DNA of 64,000 nt from RGIG4608 sp045651165 (GTDB lineage: Bacteria > Bacillota > Clostridia > Oscillospirales > CAG-272). Below the pieces are notes generated by a model. That model was not told the origin of the DNA and searched no databases. It saw nothing but the letters and a program-made list of their open reading frames with translations. The stretch lies in assembly GCA_045651165.1 (NCBI GenBank), contig JAZRRX010000037.1:9347-73346 (forward strand). Reading direction: 5' to 3'. This document shows, piece by piece, positions 33,744 to 43,312 of this stretch (the first letter of the stretch is position 1; each line of letters begins with the position of its first letter). The position numbers were made by a program, and so were the translations under genes.

Positions 33744-35342
33744 TTAATCAATCTTAAATTTGTCAAGCAAAGCAAGTGCAGAGAGAACACCGTCATATGC
33801 GCTTGTTATGATTCCGCCTGCGTATCCTGCACCCTCACCCGAAGGATAGATATGTGGGTGAGCTAAAGCCTCTTTAGTTTGCTCATCACGGAGCATTCGA
33901 ACGGGGGAAGTGGTTCTTGTTTCAGGACCTGTGAGTATTGCATCGGGACTATAAAAGCCTGGCATCCATTCATCAAAATCCCTAAAAGATTCTGTAAGTG
34001 AATTTGTGATATATTCGGGCATATATTCTCTTGGAGAGAGGGGAAGTGTGCCGATTGGGTAAGATGGTTTGACGGTAAGATTTTTGCCATCAGGTATTTT
34101 GTTTTCTGCAATATCACTCATTTTTGATATGGGGGCGTGATAATTTCTGCCGGAAATATTGAATGCTTTTTGCTCAATGGCACGTTGAAATTCAATTCCC
34201 GCAAGCGCATCATCCGTGCCAAAATCTTCGGGTGTAACAGATACCAATAGTGCACAGTTTGAGTTGTCTGCGTTTCTATCAAACACACTCATTCCGTTAG
34301 TTACAATGCCACATTCTTCACTTGTGGCAGGAACAACAGTGCCACCCGGACACATGCAAAAACTATATACGCTTCGTCCATTTTTCAAATGAGTTACGAG
34401 GTGATATGTTGCCGTTTCAAGTGAACTATCATGATTTTTGCCATAAACCAAATCATTTATATATTCGCGTGGATGCTCAATTCTCATACCAACACCAAAT
34501 CCCTTGGGTATCATTGAAAAACCACGATTATAAAGGGCGCTTATTGTGTCCCTTGCGCTGTGTCCGATTGCCAAAATAACATCGGTGCAGGGTAGGATAT
34601 TCTCACTATTATTTTTAATATATTTAACGGCTGTTAACTTATCACCCGAATATACAAATTCGGTGAATTTTGCGCCAAAAATGAATTTTCCACCATGATT
34701 TATTATCTTTTGACGAATGTTCTTGACAATCATGCCGAGCTTGTCCGTGCCGAGATGAGCAGTGGTAGAATACGAAATATCGGCGGTAGCGCCGGCACAG
34801 ATAAATTCGTCAAGTATCTTTTGTTTGCAGGCATTTTTTGAGCCGACCTTTAATTTGCCATCAGAATATGTACCTGCTCCTCCCTCACCAAATTGCACGT
34901 TGCATTCGGGATTGAGAATACCAAATTTCACAAATTTCTCAACTTCTTTTTCGCGCTCGTCTATGGACAATCCACGCTCAAGTACAATGGGACGAGCTCC
35001 AGCCTCTGCCAAAATGAGTGCAGCAAACAGTCCACAAGGACCTGCACCTATAACAATGGGTGAGAGGTTTTGAGTATTATATTTTTTGTATTTAAACTCA
35101 AGAGAGGGGACTTCAACTGCAACTTTTTTGCGAAGCTTGAATTTTTCTTCAAGCTCACTATCAAAGCAAACGCCGATTGCCGCCTTATAACAAATATCAC
35201 TTTTGTTTGAAAGGTCAAGGGCAAGTTTTAGTATTTCAAAGTGCTTTATATCTTCTTTTGTTATGGGAAAAACAGAACAAATTTTAGTTTTTATGTCATT
35301 TTCGGTATATTTTAATGGTAATTTGATATCTATTCTTAACAT
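33744..35342 (-). CDS. FAD-dependent dehydrogenase (COG2509-like)
   Basis: 532 residues. An N-terminal alpha/beta domain of about 85 residues precedes a Rossmann FAD site VIGAGPCGLFAALILAE, then GEGGAGTYSDGKLKVGSKN, a second nucleotide motif and the C-terminal GEGAGYAGGIITSAYDG. This matches the widespread, poorly characterised COG2509 flavoproteins. ATG at 35342 follows AAGGAGGGC; the track upstream lacks a ribosome site. Single gene; redox partner unknown. Confidence 0.88.
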   Translation of the reverse strand: MLRIDIKLPLKYTENDIKTKICSVFPITKEDIKHFEILKLALDLSNKSDICYKAAIGVCFDSELEEKFKLRKKVAVEVPSLEFKYKKYNTQNLSPIVIGAGPCGLFAALILAEAGARPIVLERGLSIDEREKEVEKFVKFGILNPECNVQFGEGGAGTYSDGKLKVGSKNACKQKILDEFICAGATADISYSTTAHLGTDKLGMIVKNIRQKIINHGGKFIFGAKFTEFVYSGDKLTAVKYIKNNSENILPCTDVILAIGHSARDTISALYNRGFSMIPKGFGVGMRIEHPREYINDLVYGKNHDSSLETATYHLVTHLKNGRSVYSFCMCPGGTVVPATSEECGIVTNGMSVFDRNADNSNCALLVSVTPEDFGTDDALAGIEFQRAIEQKAFNISGRNYHAPISKMSDIAENKIPDGKNLTVKPSYPIGTLPLSPREYMPEYITNSLTESFRDFDEWMPGFYSPDAILTGPETRTTSPVRMLRDEQTKEALAHPHIYPSGEGAGYAGGIITSAYDGVLSALALLDKFKID

Positions 35343-35533
35343 ATTTGCCCTCCTTTCGTATATATGTAATAATATTATACCATAAAACTTGTATAAATGA
35401 AACAAAAAAATAAATAATTAATAAAAATTTTTAAAACCCCTTGATTTTTAAAATTAATAGTGTTAAAATTATATAAAAGTTTTATGAAACCTTTTATTTT
35501 ATTGGGATTTTTGATGATTGAGGAGGCAAAATT

Positions 35534-37327
35534 ATGAAATCAAAATCTAAAATTTTAGTGCTAATTGCGGTTGCAATAGTTTTAGTTGCTGCAATTGTTG
35601 GCGTTTCACTTTTTGTGTCAAACAAGGGTGGAGATGAGCCTAATCCAACAACTACCACAACAACTACAACCACAACGACAACAACTACTGCAACGACAAC
35701 TACCACCACAACAACTACTACAACTACGGGTAAACCCGCTCCTGAAACACCTAAATTTTCAAGAACTGAAAGCTCAACAACTAAAGCTGAAATTCTTGCA
35801 AGATATACTGCTACTCCTGAAGAATTTGAATCAGTAATGGCAATGCTTGACAGAATGCTTGAAGGTGCTTTGGCAGATCCCGAAGGCAACGATCCTACAG
35901 TTGGCAAGTTGACTTATGAAGAAGTAGAAGCTATTTACGAAGAATTCGAAGATGCGTTCTATCACCTCGCTGAACAGAGAACTATTGCAACTCTTGTTTA
36001 TTATTGCGATACAAGTGATGAAGAGGCATCAACACGTTATCTTGATACTCAAGATTTGTTCTTGGATCTTAATGACAAATACAATATTGTTTGCAGAGAT
36101 ATGTATCTTAACTCTCCATATTCTGCACAGCTCTTTGAGGACTGGACAGAAGAAGAAATTCAAGCGCTTCTTGACTATGACCCCGAGATTATGGCGCTTA
36201 GAAAAGAAATAGAAGCTATTCAGGTTGAAGTTGATAATCTTAATGAAAAAGACGACGATTATAACGACAAGAGCGCGGCTTACTACGTTCAGATAATCAC
36301 AAAGAACAATCAGTTGGCAGCTCTTTATGGCTATGATAACTATTATGATTATGCTACTAAAAACGTTTATAGCAGAGATTATGAGGCAGAAGACCTTTTG
36401 GCTTTCCGTGAATATGTTATTCAATATGTAGTTCCCAATTATTCTGCTATATACAACAATTTCATGAACTATAAGAAATTGACTGAATGGAAAAAGAATC
36501 AGTTCCTTAATTTCGCTACTGCAGAGTTTGACAGTATGAATAAGAATTATCTTATTATGTATCTCGATTCTCTTGAGGGTACAATGGGTGATAGCATGCG
36601 TGATGTATTTGAGAGCAAGAACTGTATCTTCTCAAATATCGGAACATCTCATCCCACTGCATTCTGCACATATCTTTATGAAACTGAAACCCCATTCTGC
36701 TTGTTTGGTAGCTCCGGACAGACATCGACAACAATAGTTCACGAAATCGGACACTATTACGCAAGTCTTGTTAATAATGACCTTGAAAACTATGACCTTT
36801 TGGAAGTACATTCTCAGGCGAATGAATACTTGTTCCTCAACCATGCCAAGAGTTCTCTTAACGCAGATGCTTATGAGTGCATCAGAGCATATCAGCTTGT
36901 AAACGCATGTTATGTAATGATTATGGCAACTATTATCGACGAGTTTGAACAAACGGTTTATACTCTTGACAGCGTTGAAAACTATACATCTGCAGATTTT
37001 GATGAAATTATGACCAATATTTGTGAAAAATATGGTGGTGTTGATTGGATCTCTTCAAAGCTTGCTGATCCTTACAATTACTGGAGACAGGTTGCTATCA
37101 GCAATCCCGTTTACTACATCAGCTATGCTGTTTCTGCAGTAGCAGCAACAGAAATCTTCTATATTGCTGAAGAAGTAGGTCAGGCAGAGGCGTATGAACA
37201 TTACACCATTCTTGTTGAGGGTGTTACACCCGAAGATGGTTTTGTTGGTGCTCTTACAAAGGCAGGTCTTGGATCTCCATTTGAAGAGGAAACATACGAA
37301 AAAATCCATGCAACATTGACAAGATAA
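35534..37327 (+). CDS. Membrane-anchored M3-like zinc peptidase with poly-Thr linker
   Basis: 597 residues: membrane segment at about 7-28, then an almost pure Thr tract (about 39-65) encoded by ACN repeats, then a helical domain and a gluzincin core. HEIGH at 403-407 with Glu431 gives HEXXH-x23-E, the same spacing as HEAGH...E in the PepF gene of this window, so an M3-type active site is well supported even though overall similarity seems low. Topology puts the enzyme outside the cell membrane, unlike cytosolic M3 peptidases. Ribosome site GAGGAGG. Substrate probably peptides. Single gene. Confidence 0.82.
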   Translation: MKSKSKILVLIAVAIVLVAAIVGVSLFVSNKGGDEPNPTTTTTTTTTTTTTTATTTTTTTTTTTTGKPAPETPKFSRTESSTTKAEILARYTATPEEFESVMAMLDRMLEGALADPEGNDPTVGKLTYEEVEAIYEEFEDAFYHLAEQRTIATLVYYCDTSDEEASTRYLDTQDLFLDLNDKYNIVCRDMYLNSPYSAQLFEDWTEEEIQALLDYDPEIMALRKEIEAIQVEVDNLNEKDDDYNDKSAAYYVQIITKNNQLAALYGYDNYYDYATKNVYSRDYEAEDLLAFREYVIQYVVPNYSAIYNNFMNYKKLTEWKKNQFLNFATAEFDSMNKNYLIMYLDSLEGTMGDSMRDVFESKNCIFSNIGTSHPTAFCTYLYETETPFCLFGSSGQTSTTIVHEIGHYYASLVNNDLENYDLLEVHSQANEYLFLNHAKSSLNADAYECIRAYQLVNACYVMIMATIIDEFEQTVYTLDSVENYTSADFDEIMTNICEKYGGVDWISSKLADPYNYWRQVAISNPVYYISYAVSAVAATEIFYIAEEVGQAEAYEHYTILVEGVTPEDGFVGALTKAGLGSPFEEETYEKIHATLTR

Positions 37328-37343
37328 TTTAACAATACAAATA

Positions 37344-37378
37344 AAATCCCCACTCCAAACGGAGTGGGGATTGTTTTT
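37344..37378. terminator. Bidirectional terminator
   Basis: AATCCCCACTCC and GGAGTGGGGATT around AAAC with flanking T/A runs. Confidence 0.92.
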
Positions 37379-37998
37379 TATCTTATAAAACTTGTTCTTT
37401 CTGGTTTTTCTCTTTCGGGGAGTCCGAATTTTTCTTTGCCAAGTTCTATGCTTTTCATAAGAAATATCATGTTGTTGGCAAGTGTGCGCATTGTTTGAAG
37501 GCCTTCAAGGTCTTGCGCGGCTTCTCCCTGTGCGCCACCGTGGACACTGTTCCAATATTGGCTTGAGGCAAGTGGCATTCCACTGTAAGTAAAATATTTA
37601 TTCAACTGATCAAATGTTGCGGATGCACCACCTCGTCTTGCGACTGCAACTGATGCGCCAACCTTCATTCGCTTGTCAAAGGTTGTGCTATAAAACAATC
37701 TGTCAAGACACGCGATGAGCGTAGAATTTGCGTTTGCATAATATACGGGGGAGGCAATGACCATTCCATCACATTCTTTAAAGCGAGGCGCAAGCTCGTT
37801 TACAATATCGTCAATAACACATTTTTCTTTGCCGCTATGGCATGCACCGCAAGCCATGCAACCTCGAATATTCATGTTGCCAATTTGAATGTAATCAACT
37901 TCAATATTGTTTGCGTTAAATATTTCTGTCATCTGTGCCAAAGCCAATGACGTGTTTCCGTTAACTCTTGGACTGCCATTTATTATAAGAACTTTCAT
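37378..37998 (-). CDS. NADPH-dependent FMN reductase / iron-sulfur flavoprotein-like
   Basis: 206 residues with a flavodoxin fold: INGSPRVNGNTS is the FMN phosphate loop, followed by CMACGACHSGKEKC, a compact cysteine motif like that of Isf-type flavoproteins, and PVYYANANSTL. Likely an FMN oxidoreductase that may also carry an Fe-S cluster. It is 9 bp downstream of the YitT/hydrolase fusion gene on the same strand, so probably co-transcribed. Confidence 0.87.
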   Translation of the reverse strand: MKVLIINGSPRVNGNTSLALAQMTEIFNANNIEVDYIQIGNMNIRGCMACGACHSGKEKCVIDDIVNELAPRFKECDGMVIASPVYYANANSTLIACLDRLFYSTTFDKRMKVGASVAVARRGGASATFDQLNKYFTYSGMPLASSQYWNSVHGGAQGEAAQDLEGLQTMRTLANNMIFLMKSIELGKEKFGLPEREKPERTSFIR

Positions 37999-38007
37999 AA
38001 ATCACCT

Positions 38008-39372
38008 TTAGTTAAGAATAAAAGTAGTAATTTGTTCAGCAGTTTGGTTTATTTGCTCTGCATTAGATATGGTTGCTTGACCATCTTTTTTCTGCTCACC
38101 ATACATTCCGAAATATGAGTGATTACCACCAGCTATTTCATAATGGCAACCATCGGGAAGATTATCTTTGTATTTGTTGTATTTGTTTTGATTAAGCACA
38201 CCATCTTTGCTTCCGTAGATTGAAATAACTTCAAAATCGGAAATATCGGTAATCGAATATGCGCCAAGAAGAACAACACCCTTAAATATATCGTCGTGTA
38301 GAGAAGCGCAGGATGCCGCCATAGCGCCACCGAGTGAATGTCCACCAATGTACCAATCTGTAATTTCCGGGAAAAGCTTTGTTGCATTAACGCCTTTGTT
38401 TATACCAAAGATAGCAAGGTTTTGTGGCATTTTGATTACAATACACACAATTCCTTCCTGCGCGCACTTTTTCAAAAGTGGCTCGTAAGAAGTATATTCA
38501 ACCTGACCACCGGGATAGAACACCAATCCCGCTTTTATTTTACTTTCGTCTGTGGGACGATAAGCAATTATGCCATCTTCAAATTCTTGTTTTTCGACAT
38601 TTTCAATATATTCGGTGTTATACGCATATATTTTCTCTGTGTCTGCTTTGTAAACATTATTAAGGAATATTACTGAAACAGTGAAAAGTGTAATCAACAC
38701 AAGACCTGTGATGACAATCAATATCCACTTACCTTTTTTCTTGGACACGTTACGTTTAATGTCGCTTTTTCTGGGGGCAGTTACGATATAGTCCATAATG
38801 GGCGTTGTGAGTGTCATCAATATCAAGGAGTAAATTACTGATTCGATATCGGTAATAGGGAGGAAGAGAAGTATGATAACGAAATCTTTTATAAAGTGAA
38901 TCCAACCGAAGTCCAAATCACCTTTTTTAGAAATTGCCATGGAAAGAACGTGTTCACCATTGGGTGCACTTCCGTATCTAAGCATCAAGCCCGTACCAAC
39001 TTCAATAAAAATCATACCCAAAAGAGTTGCCAAAAGTATGTAGTTTCCTAAATTCAAACGCAAGGGTTCGAAAATCGCAACGAAGAGTGAATAGGTAAGA
39101 GTACCAACCCCCATGTTAAGAATGAACTTTGCGTCCATCAAACGCCATGCAAGAAGATAACAGAAGGCATTAATCAAAAGAGAAGAAAACCAAATTTCAA
39201 TTTTTCCATCTGTAAAATGCTCAATAAGACGAGCAAGACCGATGATACCACCGTCGGCAGCTCCGCTGTCAACGTGAATTGAAGTACCAAAGGCAACTAT
39301 AGCAGAACCTAAAATGGTAAAAAACAGGTTCAAAAAGTTCATATTGGCAAATAATCGTTTAAGAGTTCTCAT
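38008..39372 (-). CDS. Fusion of YitT-like membrane domain and alpha/beta hydrolase
   Basis: 454 residues. The first 215 form about six membrane segments with YitT/DUF161 features (GSAIVAFGTSIHVDSGAADGGI is similar to the opening of YitT proteins). After another membrane segment (about 218-240) comes an alpha/beta-hydrolase of about 200 residues with nucleophile elbow GHSLGG (Ser345), a preceding VFYPGGQVEY oxyanion region, a YGSKDGV acid region and GGNHSYFG for the catalytic His. The two families are normally separate genes. Orientation suggests the hydrolase is extracytoplasmic. Substrate unknown. Confidence 0.83.
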   Translation of the reverse strand: MRTLKRLFANMNFLNLFFTILGSAIVAFGTSIHVDSGAADGGIIGLARLIEHFTDGKIEIWFSSLLINAFCYLLAWRLMDAKFILNMGVGTLTYSLFVAIFEPLRLNLGNYILLATLLGMIFIEVGTGLMLRYGSAPNGEHVLSMAISKKGDLDFGWIHFIKDFVIILLFLPITDIESVIYSLILMTLTTPIMDYIVTAPRKSDIKRNVSKKKGKWILIVITGLVLITLFTVSVIFLNNVYKADTEKIYAYNTEYIENVEKQEFEDGIIAYRPTDESKIKAGLVFYPGGQVEYTSYEPLLKKCAQEGIVCIVIKMPQNLAIFGINKGVNATKLFPEITDWYIGGHSLGGAMAASCASLHDDIFKGVVLLGAYSITDISDFEVISIYGSKDGVLNQNKYNKYKDNLPDGCHYEIAGGNHSYFGMYGEQKKDGQATISNAEQINQTAEQITTFILN

Positions 39373-39396
39373 TTATTTTATACCTCTCTGTCTTTT

Positions 39397-40149
39397 TTAT
39401 CCAAGTAAAACGTCTGAAATAAGCATTATGCAAAATCCAACTAAAAGGGCATAGGTTGCACCACGCTCATTTCCGTGTGAGTGAGTTTCGGGAATCATTT
39501 CATCGCTTATAACATACAGCATTGTTCCGCCTGCAAATGCAAGTGAGAAGGGAAGAATAACTTGTGCTACGCTAACAGCGAAGAATCCTATCATTGTACC
39601 AACGACTTCAATAAGTCCTGTTGCTGCTGCACAGATGAATGTCTTTTTGGGAGTGATACCACTTGCGAGCATTGGAGCGATAATAACCATACCTTCGGGA
39701 ATGTTTTGAAGAGCAATGCCGCCTGCTATAAGCAATGCCTGCGTTTCGTTGCCTGAACCAAAACCAACTCCTGCCGCAATTCCTTCGGGCAAGTTGTGTA
39801 TGGCAATCGCGGTAACGAATAACAAAACCTTGCTAATATTGGCATTGTTATGTGCTTCGGTATCTGCGCCCACGAGCTTGTGCAAATGGGGGACGAGTTT
39901 ATCCACAAGGTTTAAGCATAATGCACCTGTGAATATACCGACAACTGTAACGATGATTCCAAATTTATCTCCGTATTCAAGAGATGGCAGAATCAATCCC
40001 AACACTGCCGCTGCCAACATGACGCCTGCAGCAAATCCGAGTGTTATATCGGTGAATTTGTGTGATATTTTTTTGAATGCGAAGCCGAGAAGAGCGCCAA
40101 TAACAGTTGCCCCACCAACTCCGAGTGCAGTTAGCAATACTAAATTCAT
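39397..40149 (-). CDS. ZIP family metal transporter
   Basis: 250 residues, eight membrane segments. TM4 HNLPEGIAAGVGFG and TM5 ALQNIPEGMVIIAPML carry the His/Glu metal-site motifs of ZIP (ZupT-like) importers of Zn2+, Fe2+ or Mn2+. ATG at 40149 follows CGGAGATATATTTT; the upstream frame extension lacks a ribosome site. Located just upstream of, and perhaps co-transcribed with, the YitT/hydrolase fusion gene. Confidence 0.92.
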   Translation of the reverse strand: MNLVLLTALGVGGATVIGALLGFAFKKISHKFTDITLGFAAGVMLAAAVLGLILPSLEYGDKFGIIVTVVGIFTGALCLNLVDKLVPHLHKLVGADTEAHNNANISKVLLFVTAIAIHNLPEGIAAGVGFGSGNETQALLIAGGIALQNIPEGMVIIAPMLASGITPKKTFICAAATGLIEVVGTMIGFFAVSVAQVILPFSLAFAGGTMLYVISDEMIPETHSHGNERGATYALLVGFCIMLISDVLLG

Positions 40150-40285
40150 AAAATATATCTCCGAAAGTAACTTTACACAATTATACATAATAATTATAGC
40201 ACACTTTTTCTGCTTTTTCAATAAGAAAATATTATATTATTAATTTTTTTGATTTACAAAGAATTAATATATTGTTCATTGTATG

Positions 40286-40314
40286 TTGACAAAACAATTT
40301 TGGTGTGTTACAAT
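40286..40314 (+). promoter_or_regulatory. Promoter of GPH symporter gene
   Basis: TTGACA, 17-nt spacer, TACAAT, 60 bp before the ATG. Confidence 0.8.
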
Positions 40315-40373
40315 AACAAAGGGCTTCATTAAGAGGCTTTTTTATTAAAATACAACTTTGGAGGCATCATCTT

Positions 40374-41777
40374 ATGGCAAAAAATCAAAAAACGCCCGGT
40401 GGTCTTACCAAGAAACATTGGTTTGGCTATATGTTCGGTGACTGGGGTGGATGCATGACATTTACACTCATGGCAAGCATCTTCTCTATGTACTGCACTA
40501 ACGTTTTGGGCATCAACCCCACAGTTATGGGTGTTCTTACAATTATTTGGACAATTTGGGACGCTATTAATGACCCGATGATGGGTGCACTTATGGATAA
40601 GGCATTTGCTAAGAGTCAGAATAAGCGTGGAAAATTCCGTCCTTGGATTCTTCGTTCAACTCCCCTTCTTGCAATTACAGCTATAGCTCTTTGGACAGTA
40701 CCTACATTCCTTGATGGTATTCCGCTTCTTGTTGCATTGTTCTCATTGAAGATTCTCTATGAGGGTTCTTATACAATGTTCAACATTCCCATGGGCTCTT
40801 TGCTTTCTGCAATGTCCACCAATGACTCGGAGCGTGCATCATTGTCATCTGCTCGTGGTGTTGGTTCTATGTTTGGTAATATGATTCCCGGTATGATAGG
40901 CCCTGTAGTTATCGGTATGTTTGGCGATACAAAGTCAACAGGTTATATGATTACTGGCGTAATTATGGCAATTATCGGATTTGTAATTTGCTTGCTTCAC
41001 TATGCACTCACTGAAGAGCGCACAGTAGTTGCTGCAGAAACAAAAGCAGAAGATATTAAGTTTACTGACATTTTCAATGTTGTTAAAAAGAATCGTCCTT
41101 TCTTGGCACTTTGTGTTCATGGCGTTTGTATCTGTACAATGCAATATCTTGTTCAGAACATTAGCATGTATATGTATTCTGCTGTATATCACGATGTTAC
41201 TTATCAGACAATCGGTTCTGCATTGTCATCACCCTTTATGATTGGTTCTATGATTGCAGTGCCTTTTATGTGTAAGAAACTCGGACTTGAAAAGCTTATT
41301 CGTTATTCGCTTCTTATAGGCGGTGGCATTTGCGGCGTTCTTTTCGCAATGCATCTCTTTATGGAAGTAAATCCCCTTGTTCACGGCGTTATCCTTGGTA
41401 TTGGTTCAGGTATGGCTATGGTATCTATTCAGATGCAGTGGGGACTTGTTGGTGAAGCTATCGACTATAATGAATATATCACAGGTAAGAGAACTGAGGG
41501 CTCTATTTACGGTACATTCAACCTCTCTCGTCGTATAGGTCAGACAGTGGGTCTCGGATTTAGTTTCTTCGCTCTTGACTGGATTGGATACAAACCCGAG
41601 CTTGTTACACAGAGCGCAGGTACAATTTTCGGCTTTAAGGCTCTTTGCGTATTGACTCCTGCAATTTTCATCCTTGGTTCTTGGGCTGCATTCAAGTTCA
41701 TTTGGAACATTACTCCTGAGGTTCGTGCAAAGATGTCAGAAAAAAAGACAACTTTGGCTGAAGAAAAGGCAGAATAA
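40374..41777 (+). CDS. Glycoside-pentoside-hexuronide (GPH) symporter
   Basis: 467 residues, 12 membrane segments. MelB/XynB-type features: IWTIWDAINDPMMGALMDK with the cation-site Asp residues, RGKFRPWIL, and the mid-protein ALSSARGVGSMFG. Couples sugar or uronide uptake to H+ or Na+. Followed by a type-B carboxylesterase behind a short hairpin, suggesting import of an esterified glycoside or uronide. Confidence 0.92.
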   Translation: MAKNQKTPGGLTKKHWFGYMFGDWGGCMTFTLMASIFSMYCTNVLGINPTVMGVLTIIWTIWDAINDPMMGALMDKAFAKSQNKRGKFRPWILRSTPLLAITAIALWTVPTFLDGIPLLVALFSLKILYEGSYTMFNIPMGSLLSAMSTNDSERASLSSARGVGSMFGNMIPGMIGPVVIGMFGDTKSTGYMITGVIMAIIGFVICLLHYALTEERTVVAAETKAEDIKFTDIFNVVKKNRPFLALCVHGVCICTMQYLVQNISMYMYSAVYHDVTYQTIGSALSSPFMIGSMIAVPFMCKKLGLEKLIRYSLLIGGGICGVLFAMHLFMEVNPLVHGVILGIGSGMAMVSIQMQWGLVGEAIDYNEYITGKRTEGSIYGTFNLSRRIGQTVGLGFSFFALDWIGYKPELVTQSAGTIFGFKALCVLTPAIFILGSWAAFKFIWNITPEVRAKMSEKKTTLAEEKAE

Positions 41778-41800
41778 TTATTTAACTTTTAAGAATTATA

Positions 41801-41834
41801 TCAAGTGGCACTGTTGAGTGCCACTTGAGTTTTA
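41801..41834 (+). terminator. Intercistronic hairpin / weak terminator
   Basis: TCAAGTGGCACT and its exact complement (12 bp) with loop GTTG, then AGTTTTAAGG. The short T run suggests partial termination or mRNA stabilisation between the symporter and esterase genes. Confidence 0.7.
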
Positions 41835-41845
41835 AGGAGATAATT

Positions 41846-43204
41846 ATGGAAAAATATATTATTAATACCCCGTGTGGTGAAATAAAAGGTACGTCTTGCC
41901 GACTTGATGGCGTTGTTGCTTTCAAGGGCATTCGTTATGCTAATGCTGGCAGATGGGAATATCCAAAGCAGGTAACATCTTGGGATGGCATTTATGATGC
42001 CACAAAATATGGTAATTGCTCATATCAGCCACGCACTTTTTATGACGAAGAATATAATGAAAAGAAATATTTCTATTATAAGGAATTCCGCAAGGGTGAA
42101 ACTTACAACTATAGTGAGGATTGTTTGTTCCTTAATATTTGGAAACCCGAGGAAGCAAAAGAGGGCGACAAATTACCTGTTCTTTTTTATATTCACGGCG
42201 GTGGATTTACAGGTGGATGTGGACACGAAAAGCATTTTGATGATCCTGTTTGGGCACAAAAGGGAATTATTGGTGTAACAATCAACTATCGTTTAGGCCC
42301 TATGGGATTTATAACACTCCCTGAACTTAGAGACGAAGCGGTAAAAACAGGAAACTATGGTCTTTATGACCAGCTTTGCGCAATTAATTGGATAAGAGAT
42401 AATATCTCTGCGTTTGGTGGCGACCCCGAAGCTATTACAATTATGGGACAGAGTGCGGGTGGAATGAGCGTGCAGCAGCATTGTTTGAGCCCTCTTTCAG
42501 AAGGACTTTTCCGTGGCGCAGTAATGAGTAGTGGTGGTGGAGTTAATAAGATTCTTTCTGCTGCTCCTGCTGACAAAATGTTTGATTTTTGGCATGCGGT
42601 TATGGAAAATTGTGGTGCTAATAATCTCGATGAATTTCGCAGGGTAGCTCCTGATAAACTTTTTGAAGCTTGGCAGAGAACTCAAAAGGAATTGAAAAAA
42701 CCTGCATCATGTTTCCCGTGCATTGACGGAGAATTTGTGGTTGGTACGGGTTGCGAGCTTTTTGAAGCTAAAAAGCATCACAAGATAAATTATCTTGTTG
42801 GTTCAACTAGTCACGATATGATGACACTCTTTATGAGCTCGATGGCTAAGGGGTGGTGCGAAAATCAAGAAAAGAGCAGTTATACATGGATGTTTGATCG
42901 CATTTTGCCAGGTGAAACAAATGGCGCATGGCATTCTGCTGACCTTTGGTATTGGTTTGACACACTTGACAACGGTTGGCGTCCTTGGGAAGAGCAGGAT
43001 AGAAAAATTGCATCTCTTATGAGTGATTATCTTGTGAACTTTGTAAAGACGGGTAATCCCAATGGTGATGGACTTCCTAATTGGAAAACCGCACAGGATA
43101 GCAAAAAATCGTTATTTATTGGAGAGGGTGAGCCAAGAATGGCAACCCCTTCTAAACTTAAACTTCTTTGGACTATGCTTACTACCAAATCAGTGGGAGA
43201 ATAA
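41846..43204 (+). CDS. Type-B carboxylesterase
   Basis: 452 residues, cytosolic. NTPCGEIKGTSC start, EDCLFLNIW block, oxyanion HGGGFTGG, and nucleophile elbow GQSAGG, where the usual GESAGG has Gln for Glu. The acid/His triad region is in the C-terminal half. ATG at 41846 follows AAGGAGATA. Its position after a GPH symporter suggests de-esterification of an imported plant-derived sugar ester. Confidence 0.9.
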   Translation: MEKYIINTPCGEIKGTSCRLDGVVAFKGIRYANAGRWEYPKQVTSWDGIYDATKYGNCSYQPRTFYDEEYNEKKYFYYKEFRKGETYNYSEDCLFLNIWKPEEAKEGDKLPVLFYIHGGGFTGGCGHEKHFDDPVWAQKGIIGVTINYRLGPMGFITLPELRDEAVKTGNYGLYDQLCAINWIRDNISAFGGDPEAITIMGQSAGGMSVQQHCLSPLSEGLFRGAVMSSGGGVNKILSAAPADKMFDFWHAVMENCGANNLDEFRRVAPDKLFEAWQRTQKELKKPASCFPCIDGEFVVGTGCELFEAKKHHKINYLVGSTSHDMMTLFMSSMAKGWCENQEKSSYTWMFDRILPGETNGAWHSADLWYWFDTLDNGWRPWEEQDRKIASLMSDYLVNFVKTGNPNGDGLPNWKTAQDSKKSLFIGEGEPRMATPSKLKLLWTMLTTKSVGE

Positions 43205-43210
43205 AAATAC

Positions 43211-43240
43211 AACGGCGAGCAAAAACTCGCCGTTTTTCTT
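43211..43240 (+). terminator. Intrinsic terminator after esterase
   Basis: ACGGCGAG, loop CAAAAA, CTCGCCGT and TTTTTCTTT. Confidence 0.9.
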
Positions 43241-43250
43241 TGATTTTTTA

Positions 43251-43277
43251 TTGACAAATCAAGGGTTTTGCTATAAA
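43251..43277 (+). promoter_or_regulatory. pepF promoter
   Basis: TTGACA, 15-nt spacer (short), TATAAA, 36 bp before the ATG. Confidence 0.6.
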
Positions 43278-43312
43278 ATGGTTTTATAATTATTTTTTAT
43301 AAGGAGAAAACT

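Noticed and set aside
35648..35740. Poly-Thr tract as a sequencing artefact
   Set aside because: Codons vary among ACA, ACT and ACC with the frame intact, and similar Thr linkers occur in two other exported proteins.
40319..40345. Possible attenuator before the GPH symporter (GGGCTTC...GAGGCTTTTTT)
   Set aside because: The arms do not pair well enough to form a stable stem.
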